Shown here: one piece after another, positions 7,492-17,060 of the stretch
Layout of the letters: every line of letters begins with the position of its first letter
Numbering within the stretch: position 1 is the stretch's first letter
Source of the DNA: Nocardia amamiensis
GTDB lineage: Bacteria > Actinomycetota > Actinomycetes > Mycobacteriales > Mycobacteriaceae
DNA length: 64,000 nucleotides
Direction of reading: 5' to 3'
Assembly: GCF_015477605.1 (NCBI RefSeq)
Contig: NZ_JADLQX010000006.1
Span: 266,448-330,447, forward strand
Made by a program: the position numbers and the translations under genes
Notes under the pieces: model-generated
What the model was told of the DNA's origin: nothing
Database searches by the model: none
Seen by the model: only the letters and a program-made list of their open reading frames with translations

Positions 7492-8072
7492 TGTTCGAAC
7501 GGTTCAGCAGGTCGGCGCGTACGGCGATCGTCGCCGCCCAGGAGGACGCACGCGAGCTCGGCGCGTCGAATATCGAGGTGGAGCACGTGCTGCTCGGCTT
7601 GCTCGGGCAGACCGAGCCGGAGCTGACGGCGCTGCTCGCGGAGGCCGGGCTCACTCGCGAGGGTGTCCGCCGCGCGCTGGCCCAGCAGGGCAAGGGGGAA
7701 CCGCTCGGGCCCGAGGACGCCGAGGCATTGCGGTCCATCGGCATCGATCTGGACGCCGTCCGCGAGTCCCTGGAGGCCCATTTCGGCGAGGACGCGCTCG
7801 ACCGCGCGGCGCCGGACGAGCGGCGTGGGGCGTTCCCCTGGGGTCGCGGCGGGTACTACGGGCACATCCCGTTCACCAAGCAAGCGAAGAAGGTGCTCGA
7901 ACTCTCGCTGCGCGAGGCGCTCGCGCGCAAGGACAAGACCATCGAATCCGGGCATGTCCTGCTCGGCATCCTGCGGGCGCCGAACGAAACCACCGAGCGC
8001 CTGTTCGGCGGCGCCGCGGCGATCCACGAGTTGCGCCCCAAAGTGCACGCCCTGCTCGATCGTGCGGCCTGA
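7491..8072 (+). CDS. Stand-alone double Clp N-domain protein
   Basis: 193 residues; the ATG at 7491 overlaps the HTH stop. Two Clp repeat units are visible: residues 1-80 (FSRSARTAIVAAQEDARELG, then IEVEHVLLGLLGQTEPE) and 125-190 (FTKQAKKVLELSLREALARK, then SGHVLLGILRAPNE). There is no AAA+ ATPase module, so it is not ClpC itself. It may act as an adaptor, decoy or sensor of unfolded protein that modulates the HTH partner or ClpC; this is inference from the operon. Confidence 0.8.
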   Translation: MFERFSRSARTAIVAAQEDARELGASNIEVEHVLLGLLGQTEPELTALLAEAGLTREGVRRALAQQGKGEPLGPEDAEALRSIGIDLDAVRESLEAHFGEDALDRAAPDERRGAFPWGRGGYYGHIPFTKQAKKVLELSLREALARKDKTIESGHVLLGILRAPNETTERLFGGAAAIHELRPKVHALLDRAA

Positions 8073-8145
8073 GTGGCGGACATGCGCTGTCCCAGTTCGA
8101 GCTTTCCGGCGGCGCATGTCCCCACCCCGGGCCTAGCATTGCCGC

Positions 8146-8529
8146 ATGCAGCTAGTTATTCGGTTGGTCATCAACGCGGTCGCCATCTGGCTGGCCGCCG
8201 TCTGGGTCGACAAGATCGACATTCTCGCCCCGGAAGGGGGCACCGGGGCCAAGATCGCCGTCGTGCTCGCCGTCGCCGCGGTGTTCACGGCGGTGAACGC
8301 GCTGGTCAAGCCGATCGTCAAGCTGCTGTCGCTGCCGCTGGTGATCGTGACGCTCGGCCTGTTCCTGCTGTTGGTCAACGCGCTGATGCTGTGGCTGACC
8401 GCCGAGATCACCGACGCGTTCACCGACTACGGCTTGCGCGTGGAGGGCTTCTGGGCCGCGGTGTTCGGCGGCATCATCGTCTCGCTGGTGAACTGGGTGC
8501 TCGGCATCCTGGTCCCGGACGAGGACTAA
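8146..8529 (+). CDS. Four-span membrane protein of the mycobacterial phage-holin superfamily IV type
   Basis: 127 residues with four hydrophobic spans: residues 1-20, 35-55 ([18 protein letters not shown]), 60-85 ([20 protein letters not shown]) and 100-122. The motif [20 protein letters not shown] is characteristic of this family, named for holins but chromosomal and of unknown role in most actinobacteria. TAGCAT (8134-8139) six bases before the ATG suggests a leaderless mRNA. It converges on menA with a 4-bp overlap of stops. It need not mark a prophage. Confidence 0.8.
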   Translation: MQLVIRLVINAVAIWLAAVWVDKIDILAPEGGTGAKIAVVLAVAAVFTAVNALVKPIVKLLSLPLVIVTLGLFLLLVNALMLWLTAEITDAFTDYGLRVEGFWAAVFGGIIVSLVNWVLGILVPDED

Positions 8530-9395
8530 CCGAGACCGACCGCGAGTGCGGTCACCGCCGACCAGGCGAGCAGGGCGAGGCCGGAATCTCGCAGTGCCGG
8601 AATCAGTTCCAGGCCGCCCTTGCCGCCGCGCACCGGCGCGTTGGCGCGTACGGCCAGCGGGATGGCGACCAGCCCGGCCAGTGCCAAGGGGGTGCGGGCG
8701 AGCAGGATCAGGGTCGCGACGAACGGCACCGTGAGCAGCGTGAGATGCAGGGTGCGGGTGCGGGGGTCGCCGAGTTTCACCGCGAGAGTGACCTTCCCGG
8801 ACTCGGTGTCGGTCGGGATGTCGCGCAGGTTGTTCGCGACGAGCACGGCGCTGGAGAACGCGCCCACCGAGATCGCGAGCAGCGCTCCCACCCAGTCGAT
8901 CCGGTTCGCCTGCACGAACTGGGTGCCGAGCACGCCGATCAGGCCGAAGAAGACGAACACCGCCACCTCGCCGAACCCGCGGTAGCCGTAGGGCTTGCTG
9001 CCTCCGGTGTAGTACCACGCACCCGCCAGGCAGGCCAGGCCGATCAGCAGCAGCCACCACGCGCTGGTGGCGACGAGCGCCAGACCGAAGATCGCGCCGA
9101 GGGCGAGGCTGGCGATCGCGGCGTTCTTCACCGCCGCGGGGGAGGCCAGTTTCTGCCCGACCAGGCGTACCGGACCGACTCGGACGTCGTCGGTGCCGCG
9201 GATACCGTCGGAGTAGTCGTTGGCGTAGTTCACGCCGACGATCAGCGCCAGCGAAACCAGCAGCGCGAGAACCGCTTTCCACCACACCGCGCCGTCGATG
9301 GACGCGGCGGCGCCGGTTCCGGCGAGCACGGGGGCGATCGCGTTCGGCAGGGTGCGCGGTCGCGCGCCCTCGATCCATTGCGCTGCAGTAGCCAT
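8526..9395 (-). CDS. menA: MenA, 1,4-dihydroxy-2-naphthoate polyprenyltransferase
   Basis: 289 residues from the ATG at 9395, with TATGCT six bases upstream (leaderless). It attaches the polyprenyl chain to dihydroxynaphthoate with loss of CO2, making demethylmenaquinone at the membrane. Both prenyl-diphosphate motifs are present: [12 protein letters not shown] near residue 70 and NNLRDIPTD near 188; about eight to nine membrane spans can be seen. The M. tuberculosis counterpart is Rv0534c. Together with menD, menB, menE, menG and menJ here it supplies most of the menaquinone pathway. Confidence 0.93.
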   Translation of the reverse strand: MATAAQWIEGARPRTLPNAIAPVLAGTGAAASIDGAVWWKAVLALLVSLALIVGVNYANDYSDGIRGTDDVRVGPVRLVGQKLASPAAVKNAAIASLALGAIFGLALVATSAWWLLLIGLACLAGAWYYTGGSKPYGYRGFGEVAVFVFFGLIGVLGTQFVQANRIDWVGALLAISVGAFSSAVLVANNLRDIPTDTESGKVTLAVKLGDPRTRTLHLTLLTVPFVATLILLARTPLALAGLVAIPLAVRANAPVRGGKGGLELIPALRDSGLALLAWSAVTALAVGLG

Positions 9396-9491
9396 GTCCG
9401 CAGCATAATGGGCGCAGTCGGACATAGTCCGTCGTCAGCCCGCGCACAGCCGGGGCGGAGGCGGCGGTACCGCCTGATGTGTGCGAAGCGA

Positions 9492-9956
9492 TCAGGCTGT
9501 TCGGGCCGCCGCTGCCTGCTGCAACGCGGCGAGTCCCTTCTCGAAGTCACGGCCGACGAGTTTGTCCATCGGGATGAGTTTGCCGATGATGCCCATCAGG
9601 CCGGTCTGCTGTCCGGTCATCCGCCAGGTCACCTCGGTTCCGGTCTCCACCGGGTCCAGGATGAACGTCACCTGGTTGGTGGCCTTCATCGGCTTCAGGA
9701 ATTCCAGGCGCACCCCGATCTGGCGCTGGGTGCTGCTGACGATCTCCATGCTGCCTGCCCCCGCCTTGCGGTTGCCGCTCCAGGCGTAGCGTGCGCCGAC
9801 GCCGGAGTCCGCGCCGGAATAGCTGCGCTGCAACTGCGGGTCCAGGTCCTCCCAGGGCGACCACTTGACCCATTCGTGAAAGTCGTTGATCAGCGCGTGC
9901 ACTCGCGCGGGTTCGGCCGTGATCACTGCCTGCCGGACCACTTCGAACTCAGCCAT
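9492..9956 (-). CDS. SRPBCC-family (polyketide cyclase-like) lipid-binding protein
   Basis: 154 residues with the helix-grip pattern: FEVVRQAVITAEPARVHALI, HEWVKWSPWED, a central beta-sheet and a long C-terminal helix (GRDFEKGLAALQQAA). The fold binds hydrophobic ligands; the ligand is unknown. The ATG at 9956 has TAGGCT six bases upstream, so it is probably leaderless. It lies upstream of menA on the same strand, about 100 bp away, but menA has its own promoter. Confidence 0.78.
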   Translation of the reverse strand: MAEFEVVRQAVITAEPARVHALINDFHEWVKWSPWEDLDPQLQRSYSGADSGVGARYAWSGNRKAGAGSMEIVSSTQRQIGVRLEFLKPMKATNQVTFILDPVETGTEVTWRMTGQQTGLMGIIGKLIPMDKLVGRDFEKGLAALQQAAAARTA

Positions 9957-10045
9957 GGGGTCAGCCTATGCGACCGGCCACTCGGAATCGCGGCAAGAGA
10001 ATCGTGTCGGCCCGGTCGGCCGTGCTCGCCTACGATGACCCCGGG

Positions 10046-13000
10046 ATGTTTCCGGAGCACAACGGCCCGCACGGCCACAGTCGAGCAGTGACGACGCCCG
10101 CAGGCGAATCGGTCGTGGTGGCCTTGCTGGGCGAGGTGGCGCTGCGCCGTGACGGTGCGCTGACGGCGCTACCCGGTGCGCGCTCCCGCCTCCTGCTCGC
10201 TGCGCTGGCCCTGCGTCCGGGGCGCAGCCGTAGGGCACAGGCCCTGATCGATGACGTCTGGGGCGACCAGCCGCCGCGGTCGCCGATGAACGCGCTGCAC
10301 ACCCAGGTCTCTCGGCTGCGAGCCGCCCTGCCGGAGGGCGCGCTGGAGATCGGTCCGGCGGGCTACCGGCTGACGCTCAGCGCCGAGCAAGTCGATGTGG
10401 CATCGGCCGGAGAACGGGTGCGAGAGGCTCGCCGGTGCTACACCGTGGACGATCGCGCCGGGTGCCTCGCGGCGATCGGGCAGGCGCGGGCGCTGTGGCG
10501 GGGCGAACCCGGCGCTGATCTGCCGTCCGGTGACGTCGCCGATGACCTGCGCGCCACGGCCGGCCAGCTGCTCACCGAACTCGACGACCTCGAGCTGACC
10601 GCGCGCGAGGACGGCGGCGACGTCGACGGCGCACTGCGTCTGGCCCGCCGCCGCGCCGCCGCCGGCCCATTGGACGAGACCGCGCAGCAGATTCTGATGC
10701 GCCTGCTCGCCACGGCAGGGCGTGCGAACGAGGCGCTGGAATCCTTCGCGGCCTTCCGTTCCCGGCTGGTCGAGCAGCTCGGCGCGGACCCGGGGCCGGC
10801 GCTTGCCGCGTTGCACACGGCGATCCTGCGCGGGGAGCCGGTGGGGCGCGCCGCGGCGCATCCCGGCCACATCGGTATGTCTGGAACGGCTGGCGGCTCC
10901 CGGGGCAGTTTGGCGTCCGCCCCGATGGCCGGTATGGCTGCGCAACCACCGTCCGTGGTCGGTGGCGCACCGGCGCGGCCGGATTCCACCGATGTTTCTG
11001 CGACGCCCAGCAGCTCCCAGGGCGGTTTCGCGTCGGCCCCGGCAATGGCCGGTATCGCTGCGGAACCGGCTCCCGCAGTGGGTCGCACCGAGGCGAGTCC
11101 GGGCTCTACCGGTGTTTCTGCGGTGGTCGGCGGCCCCTGGATCGGTTCCGGGCCCGCCTCGACGGCTGAGTCCGGTATCGCCGCAGACCCATCGCAAGGA
11201 CCGGCGTCCGCGGCCGGAATCGCGGAACCACTGCCCGCCGCCATCGGTCTGCGTGCCGCGCCCAACGCGCTGCTCGGCCGTACGGCAGATCTCGCCGCGC
11301 TCGCCGAACTGCTGCGCGATTCCCGCGTGGTGACCGTGCTCGGCCCGGGTGGCGCGGGAAAGACCAGGGTTGCCAACGAAGTCGGCGCACGCGTGGCAGG
11401 CGCGCGTCCGGTGGTCCTCGTCGAGCTGGCCTCGGTGCGTGCCGAGGGCGCCGACGCCAGGGTCGAGATCGAGGCGGCGATCGCGGCGACGCTCGGACTC
11501 AGCGATGTCACCTTCGACACCGCCGCACTGCGCTCCAGACAGGCCGTCGACGCTCGCCGACGCTTGCACGACGCCGTATCGGCACGCTCGATGCTGCTCA
11601 TCCTGGACAACTGCGAGCACCTGATCGACGCCGTCGCCGTGGTTGTCGCCGACCTGATCGGCGTCGCGAACCGGCTCACCGTGCTCACCACGAGCCGATC
11701 GCCGCTGTCGATCACCGCGGAGACCGTGTATCCGTTGCCGCCCTTGACCATCGACCCGGCGGGCTCGCCCGCGACCGAGCTGTTCGCCGCGCGCGCCAGG
11801 GCGGTGCGGCCCGCGGTCCGGCTCGATCCGAACGTCGTCGCCCAGCTCTGCCACACCCTCGACGGCCTGCCGCTGGCCATCGAGCTGGCCGCCGCCCGGG
11901 TGCGGGTGATGAGCGTCGAGGAGATCAACGAACGGCTGGCCGACCGGTTCGCGCTGTTGCGCCACGGGGATCGCAGCTCGCCCGAGCGGCACCGCACCTT
12001 GCACGCCGTGATCGACTGGAGCTGGAACCTGCTCGACACCGAACAGCAGGTGGCGCTGCGCCGATTGTGCCGCTTCCCGGCCGGTTTCACGCTGTCGGCC
12101 GCCGAGGCGGTGACGGGCGGAGACGATCTGCAGGATGTCGCCGCTGCCGTTGACGGCCTGGTCAACCAGTCGCTGCTCACCGTGCTGGACGACGAGGTAC
12201 TCGGCATCCGCTACCGGATGCTGGAGACGGTGCGCGAATTCGGCGAAGAGCGATTGATCGGCATCGCAGGCGATCCGGAGGCGGTCGACACGCGAATGAT
12301 GCGGTGGGCCAAGAATTATGCCGACGACGTGGCGGGCCGATATATGACCGGCGATCAGCTCCAGTTGGCGCTCTCGGTGGCGGCTGAACTGGACAACCTG
12401 CTCGCGGCATTTCGCTGCGCGCTCGAACGGCGGGACGCGGCTACGGCGTACACCGTCTTTCCCGTCGTCGCCATGCTGTGGGTGATCCGCGGCTCACATA
12501 TGGAAGTGGTCACCTGGGCGGAGCGGGTGATCGAGCTGGATGCGCCCGACTCCGGTCCGGACGCCCCGCGCGCCGACCTGGTGCTCACCACCTACGAGAT
12601 GATGTTCTTGCATCTCGCGTACACCGGCGGGGGCGCCCGCGAACTCGCCCGGCTGCGCCTGAAAGTGCGTCGCTTGTTCCGTGCGGACGCAGATCTCACC
12701 GAGACCAACCGTTTCATCGGCCGGGTTGTGCTCACCAGGGCCGACGGACGCGGACTCGGCAGGCGGATCGCCGACGCGCTGCGCTCGAGCGATCCGGCGA
12801 CCAAGGCCGCCGCACTGCTGCTGCGCGCCAACATCCGCGAGAACCTCGGTGACGTGCGCGGCTCGACCGTCGACGCGACGAGGGCGCTGGAGATCTTCGG
12901 GCAGAATCAGGTCTGGAGCGTGGCCATGGTGTGTCGGCACCTCGGCCAGGTCTGCGGACAGATCGCCCAGTACGCGGAATCGGTGACCTACTACCGCCGT

Positions 13001-13705
13001 TCGCTCGAACTGCTGCTGCGGCTCGGTGCGTACGAGGACACGGTGGAGACCCGCAGCCTGCTGGTGGCTTCACTGGTCGGCATCGGCGAGCTGGCGCAGG
13101 CCGAGCGCGAACTCGAGCTCGCGTTCGGCACGTTGGACGCGGACATCGCGCCCGGTGGACAGAATCGGTTGGTGTCCGCCGTTATGCAAAGTGCGGCCGA
13201 GGTGGCGTTCGCCGCGGGCGACACCGCCACCGGCTTCGCTCGCTACCAGCGCGCACTGGAACTGTTCGGCTGGCCGGACAACGCACTCGGGCCGGGGCCG
13301 GGCGCACTGATGCTCGCGGCGGCGGCGCTCGACGCGAAGGTGCTCTACGGTGCGGCCGAAACCGGCGCGGTACTGGCCGGGGAACTTGCCGAGGTCACGG
13401 TGCCGACGATGACGCAGTATCAGGACTTGCCGCAGATCGGCGCCGTCGCGTGTGCGATCGGCTCGTATCTCGTCGCTGTCGGCCAGGACGTTTCGCGCGG
13501 TCTCGAACTGCTCGTCCTGGCTCAGAACGTGTTCTGTCGCCAGGACTTCCCCACGATGCGCTGGGACCGGCACCTGGACGCCGCGGTCAGGATGCTCGGC
13601 GCCGCGCGAGTCGGCGAGGAGCGTAACCGGGTCGGCCGCCTGCGCCGAAGGGACTCCGCCGACCGGATCATGCGGATGATCCAGGAACTGAACGACGCGC
13701 ACTGA
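10046..13705 (+). CDS. AfsR/SARP-type giant regulator with BTAD, NB-ARC-like ATPase and TPR-like region
   Basis: 1219 residues from the ATG at 10046; TACGAT ends nine bases upstream. Order of domains: OmpR-like winged helix (about 15-85, with LLLAALALRPGRSRRAQALI and HTQVSRLRAAL), BTAD (90-260), an Ala/Ser/Pro linker (275-420) made of repeats, a STAND ATPase with Walker A GPGGAGKT (433-440) and Walker B LLILDNCEH (517-525), the DGLPLAIELAAARV motif, and about 500 residues of helical repeats. Such proteins activate neighbouring or distant pathways on a signal. No biosynthetic cluster follows; a drug-type ABC exporter lies downstream on the other strand. Targets are unknown. Confidence 0.88.
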   Translation: MFPEHNGPHGHSRAVTTPAGESVVVALLGEVALRRDGALTALPGARSRLLLAALALRPGRSRRAQALIDDVWGDQPPRSPMNALHTQVSRLRAALPEGALEIGPAGYRLTLSAEQVDVASAGERVREARRCYTVDDRAGCLAAIGQARALWRGEPGADLPSGDVADDLRATAGQLLTELDDLELTAREDGGDVDGALRLARRRAAAGPLDETAQQILMRLLATAGRANEALESFAAFRSRLVEQLGADPGPALAALHTAILRGEPVGRAAAHPGHIGMSGTAGGSRGSLASAPMAGMAAQPPSVVGGAPARPDSTDVSATPSSSQGGFASAPAMAGIAAEPAPAVGRTEASPGSTGVSAVVGGPWIGSGPASTAESGIAADPSQGPASAAGIAEPLPAAIGLRAAPNALLGRTADLAALAELLRDSRVVTVLGPGGAGKTRVANEVGARVAGARPVVLVELASVRAEGADARVEIEAAIAATLGLSDVTFDTAALRSRQAVDARRRLHDAVSARSMLLILDNCEHLIDAVAVVVADLIGVANRLTVLTTSRSPLSITAETVYPLPPLTIDPAGSPATELFAARARAVRPAVRLDPNVVAQLCHTLDGLPLAIELAAARVRVMSVEEINERLADRFALLRHGDRSSPERHRTLHAVIDWSWNLLDTEQQVALRRLCRFPAGFTLSAAEAVTGGDDLQDVAAAVDGLVNQSLLTVLDDEVLGIRYRMLETVREFGEERLIGIAGDPEAVDTRMMRWAKNYADDVAGRYMTGDQLQLALSVAAELDNLLAAFRCALERRDAATAYTVFPVVAMLWVIRGSHMEVVTWAERVIELDAPDSGPDAPRADLVLTTYEMMFLHLAYTGGGARELARLRLKVRRLFRADADLTETNRFIGRVVLTRADGRGLGRRIADALRSSDPATKAAALLLRANIRENLGDVRGSTVDATRALEIFGQNQVWSVAMVCRHLGQVCGQIAQYAESVTYYRRSLELLLRLGAYEDTVETRSLLVASLVGIGELAQAERELELAFGTLDADIAPGGQNRLVSAVMQSAAEVAFAAGDTATGFARYQRALELFGWPDNALGPGPGALMLAAAALDAKVLYGAAETGAVLAGELAEVTVPTMTQYQDLPQIGAVACAIGSYLVAVGQDVSRGLELLVLAQNVFCRQDFPTMRWDRHLDAAVRMLGAARVGEERNRVGRLRRRDSADRIMRMIQELNDAH
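10868..11195 (+). repeat. In-frame ~118-bp tandem repeats in the AfsR linker
   Basis: Three degenerate copies begin near 10870, 10990 and 11107 (40 and 39 codons apart). Each has the pattern S-T-[DG]-V-S-A, then a Gly/Ser/Ala run, then A-G-[IM]-A-A-[EQ]-P. They encode a flexible linker between the BTAD and the ATPase. Copy number may vary between strains. Confidence 0.65.
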
Positions 13706-13944
13706 CCGGTGCGCTCGCTGTCCTCAGGGACGCCGAGCCGCGCGGTGACGGACCCACCCGCGCAGGACGATGAGGCGACGCACGACGAACCACGCGCCGA
13801 CTCGGTTTCATTCGCCGGCCCCGTCGGCGGTGAGCAACTTCGCCACACGACCGTACGCCGAGTGACCGATTGTCACCCGGCGTGCCGATCACCCCGGCGC
13901 TTTCGCGGCCACGTCGGCGTTGGAGTGGCCCCGCGGCGGGTGTT

Positions 13945-14778
13945 TCACGCCCGGCGCATGTACGCCTTGACGGTGAGCGGGGCGAAGATCGCGATCACGA
14001 CCAGCGAGCCGATCAGCGACCAGGCCAGGTCGCTGCCGTACGCGCCGCCGTTCATCAACCCGCGGCACGCGTTCACCATGTAGTACACGGGATTCGCGTG
14101 GTTGAGCCCCTGGATCCAGCCCGGCATGGTGCTCACCAGCGCGAACGCGCCGGACATGAAGGTCAAGGGCAACATGATCATCATCGAGATGCCCTGCACG
14201 CCCGCCGCGCTCTTGCCGGTGACGCCGACCAGGGCCCAGATCCAGCTGATCGCGAACGAGCAGACCACGATGACCACACCCGCCGCGACGACGCCGAACA
14301 CGCCACCCTCCGGCCGATAGCCGATGCACAGGCCGACGACGATGGTCAGCACGGTCGCGATGACGTAGCGCACCATGTCGGCGATCAACGCTCCGGCAAG
14401 GGCCGAGATGCGGGCAATCGGAAGCGATTTGAACCGGTCGAAAACGCCCTTGTCCATGTCCTCGCGCAACTGGGTGCCGGTGACGACCGACGTGAGCAGC
14501 ACGGTCTGCACCAGGATGCCGGGGATCAGGATCGGCAGATAGTCCCGCACACTGCCGCCGATGGCGCCACCGAAGATGTAGGCGAACAAGGCGGTGAACA
14601 GGATCGGTTGAATCGTGACGTCGAACAGCTGCTCGGGCTTGTGCTTGACCTTCAGCAGGCCGCGGTAGGCCATGGTGAACGAGTTCGCCACCGCCTGCCC
14701 GATCGAAATCCGGTTGCCGACTTCGGGAATCGGGGCGGGCGGGGTACGGCGCGTCTCGGTCGCGGTGATGGTGGTCAT
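13945..14778 (-). CDS. ABC-2 type permease of a DrrAB-like exporter
   Basis: 277 residues, six membrane spans, with the DrrB-like pattern PILFTALFAYIFGGAIGG and the conserved segment REDMDKGVFDRFKSLPI between spans 2 and 3. The start overlaps the ATPase stop (ATGA), so the two are one operon. With the ATPase it should export a hydrophobic compound such as a drug or a lipid. Substrate unknown; proximity to the AfsR-type regulator is suggestive only. Confidence 0.85.
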   Translation of the reverse strand: MTTITATETRRTPPAPIPEVGNRISIGQAVANSFTMAYRGLLKVKHKPEQLFDVTIQPILFTALFAYIFGGAIGGSVRDYLPILIPGILVQTVLLTSVVTGTQLREDMDKGVFDRFKSLPIARISALAGALIADMVRYVIATVLTIVVGLCIGYRPEGGVFGVVAAGVVIVVCSFAISWIWALVGVTGKSAAGVQGISMMIMLPLTFMSGAFALVSTMPGWIQGLNHANPVYYMVNACRGLMNGGAYGSDLAWSLIGSLVVIAIFAPLTVKAYMRRA

Positions 14779-15767
14779 GCCGCGCTCCTCTCGGACTCGT
14801 CGGTGGTGTCGTCGGCCGGGTGGCCGGTGATGGTGAGGAAGACCTCGTCCAGGCTCGGCTTGCTCACGGTGATCTCGTCGATCCCGATCTCCCACTCGCG
14901 CAGGCGGATCAGCAGATCGGCGGTGATACCGGCGTCGGGCAGCGGCGCGGTGAGCCGTCCCGCCTCCGGCGTGATCTGGGTTTCGGTGCCCAGGAAATCG
15001 CCGATGATCCGGCGCGCCTCGTCCACTTGGCCGCGATCGGCCAGGGTCAAGTGCAGCGAGGAACCGCCCACCGATGCCTTGAGTTCGTCGGCCGTGCCGT
15101 CGGCGATCACCTTGCCGTGGTCGATCACCGCGATCCGATCGGCGAGCTGATCGGCTTCGTCCAGATACTGCGTGGTCAGCAGCACCGTCGCGCCCTCCCG
15201 GACGAGGCGGCGGATGGTCTCCCACATCTGGGCGCGGGTGCGCGGATCGAGGCCGGTGGTCGGTTCGTCCAGGAACAGCAGCGGCGGCGTCGCGATCAGG
15301 CTGGCGGCCAGATCGAGCCTGCGCCGCATGCCGCCGGAGAAGTTCCGCAGCGGCTTGTCCGCCGCCTCGACAAGGTCGAATTCCTCCAGCAGTTCGACCG
15401 TCTTGCGCCGGGCGTCGATCCGGCTCAGGCCGAGCAGGCGGGAGAAGATGATCAGGTTCTCGGTGGCGGTCAAGTCCTCGTCGACCGAGGCGTACTGTCC
15501 GGTGACGCCGAGCAGCGAGCGGACCGCCGTCGGCTCCGCCACCACGTCGTGGCCGAAGATCCGGGCGCTGCCGCCATCCGGGCGCAGCAGGGTCGCCAGC
15601 ATGCGGATGGTCGTGGTCTTGCCCGCGCCGTTCGGTCCGAGCACGCCGTACACCGAGCCCCGCGGCACCGCCAGGCTCACACCGTCGACGGCGCGCTGTT
15701 CCCCGAACACCTTGACCAGGCCGTCCGCCTCCACGGCGAGCGCTGAATATGGTGTGAAAGAAGTCAT
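14775..15767 (-). CDS. ABC transporter ATPase, DrrA-like
   Basis: 330 residues: Walker A GPNGAGKT (44-51), signature FSGGM (143-147), Walker B LLFLDEPTTG (163-172) and the DrrA-family C-terminal domain ending in PSLDEVFLTITGHP. The C-terminal domain is the mark of daunorubicin-resistance type ATPases. It heads a two-gene operon with the permease at 13945. A 126-bp gap separates it from the aldo/keto reductase upstream. Confidence 0.88.
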   Translation of the reverse strand: MTSFTPYSALAVEADGLVKVFGEQRAVDGVSLAVPRGSVYGVLGPNGAGKTTTIRMLATLLRPDGGSARIFGHDVVAEPTAVRSLLGVTGQYASVDEDLTATENLIIFSRLLGLSRIDARRKTVELLEEFDLVEAADKPLRNFSGGMRRRLDLAASLIATPPLLFLDEPTTGLDPRTRAQMWETIRRLVREGATVLLTTQYLDEADQLADRIAVIDHGKVIADGTADELKASVGGSSLHLTLADRGQVDEARRIIGDFLGTETQITPEAGRLTAPLPDAGITADLLIRLREWEIGIDEITVSKPSLDEVFLTITGHPADDTTDESERSAA

Positions 15768-15893
15768 GCCGACGACTGTGCCGGTCTCTGCTTGCGCGGC
15801 CCTTGCGCGGCCCTGTCGTGCCGGGTGCGTCGGGTCATCGCGACCGGCGAGACCGGCCGCAGGGCCTCGCCGATCGGGGGACAGCGCGTTCGC

Positions 15894-16955
15894 TCACACC
15901 GCGGGCGGGTTCAGGCGGGTGAAGTCCGGTAAGCGGTAGTACGGGTAGTAGGGGTAGGGCGGGGTGGTGGCGCTTGCTTTGTCCAGGCGGGCGATTTGGC
16001 CGGCGTCGAGTTCCCAGCCGATGGCGCCGAGGTTCTGGCGCAGTTGGTCCTCGTTGCGGGCGCCGACGATGACGGTCGCGACCGTGGGGCGGCGCAGCAG
16101 CCAGTTCAGGGCGATCTGCGGGACCGTCTTACCGGTTTCGGCCGCCAGTTCGTCGAGGACGTCGACCACGTCGTAGAGCTTCTCGTCGTCGACCGGAGGA
16201 CCGGCTTCGGCGGTCCGATGCAGACGGCTGCCTTCCGGAAGCGGTTGGCCGCGCCGGATCCTGCCGGTGAGCCTGCCCCAGCCGAGCGGGCTCCAGACGA
16301 CCGCGCCGACACCCTGGTCCCGCCCGAGTGGCATGAGCTCCCATTCGTAGTCGCGCCCGATCAGCGAGTAGTAGACCTGGTGCGCGACATACCTGGTCAG
16401 GCCGTTGCGATCGGCCGCGGCAAGGGATTTCATCAGCTGCCAGCCCGCGAAGTTCGAGGCGCCGACGTAGCGGATCTTGCCCGCGCGCACCAGGTCGTCC
16501 AATGCGGCGACGACTTCCTCCACCGGGGTGCCCGCGTCGAAGGCGTGCAACTGGAACAGATCGATGTAGTCGGTGCCCAGCCTGCGGAGCGACGCTTCGA
16601 CCGCACCGATCAACCTGGCCCGTCCGGAACCGGCGTCCAGCGGGCCGGGGCCGGTCGGCAACGTCGCCTTGGTAGACAGCAGCACTTGATCACGCCTGCC
16701 CTTGACGGCTGCGCCGAGTACCTCTTCGGAGGCGCCGTCGGAGTAGACGTCGGCGGTGTCGAACATCGTGACACCGGCGTCCAGGCTGATATCGACCAGC
16801 CGCCGGGCCTGCTCGGCACCGGTGTCGCCCCACGCGCTGAACAACTCACCCCGTCCGCCGAAGGTGCCCGCGCCGAAGCTCAAGGCCGGGACGAGCAGAC
16901 CCGATGCGCCGAGCCGCCGGTACTCCATCTGCGCGTCCACTGTCTGAAGGTTCAC
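15894..16955 (-). CDS. Aldo/keto reductase
   Basis: Start GTG at 16955, eight bases after a perfect AGGAGG; 353 residues. The (beta/alpha)8 enzyme has the catalytic tetrad: Asp and Tyr in MFDTADVYSDG, Lys in LLSTKA, His in LFQLHAFD. The NADPH site is seen in VIVGARNEDQLRQNL near the C-terminus. It probably reduces a carbonyl compound; substrate unknown. It is divergent from a TetR gene at 17061, its likely regulator. The end YPYYPYYRLPDF is an unusual Tyr/Pro-rich tail. Confidence 0.85.
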   Translation of the reverse strand: MNLQTVDAQMEYRRLGASGLLVPALSFGAGTFGGRGELFSAWGDTGAEQARRLVDISLDAGVTMFDTADVYSDGASEEVLGAAVKGRRDQVLLSTKATLPTGPGPLDAGSGRARLIGAVEASLRRLGTDYIDLFQLHAFDAGTPVEEVVAALDDLVRAGKIRYVGASNFAGWQLMKSLAAADRNGLTRYVAHQVYYSLIGRDYEWELMPLGRDQGVGAVVWSPLGWGRLTGRIRRGQPLPEGSRLHRTAEAGPPVDDEKLYDVVDVLDELAAETGKTVPQIALNWLLRRPTVATVIVGARNEDQLRQNLGAIGWELDAGQIARLDKASATTPPYPYYPYYRLPDFTRLNPPAV

Positions 16956-17060
16956 AGGAACCGCCCTCCTGACATCCAAGCGACCACTAAAGGGTCTATA
17001 GTTCCATTAACAACTTGGACATTACACCCATTGAGCAGTAAATGAAACTGGAGTCCCGTT

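Noticed and set aside
8146..8529. Prophage holin as evidence of a prophage
   Set aside because: This superfamily is chromosomal in most actinobacteria; flanked by housekeeping genes and a leaderless promoter.
8152..9447. 431-codon minus-strand frame over the holin-like gene and menA
   Set aside because: menA in another minus-strand frame has both prenyltransferase motifs; this frame has none.
10169..12207. Long minus-strand open frames inside the AfsR-type gene
   Set aside because: Overlap a protein with clear BTAD and ATPase motifs; composition is that of a shadow frame.
16956..17060. Operator between the aldo/keto reductase and TetR genes
   Set aside because: Only four- to five-base inverted matches could be found; not enough to define a site.
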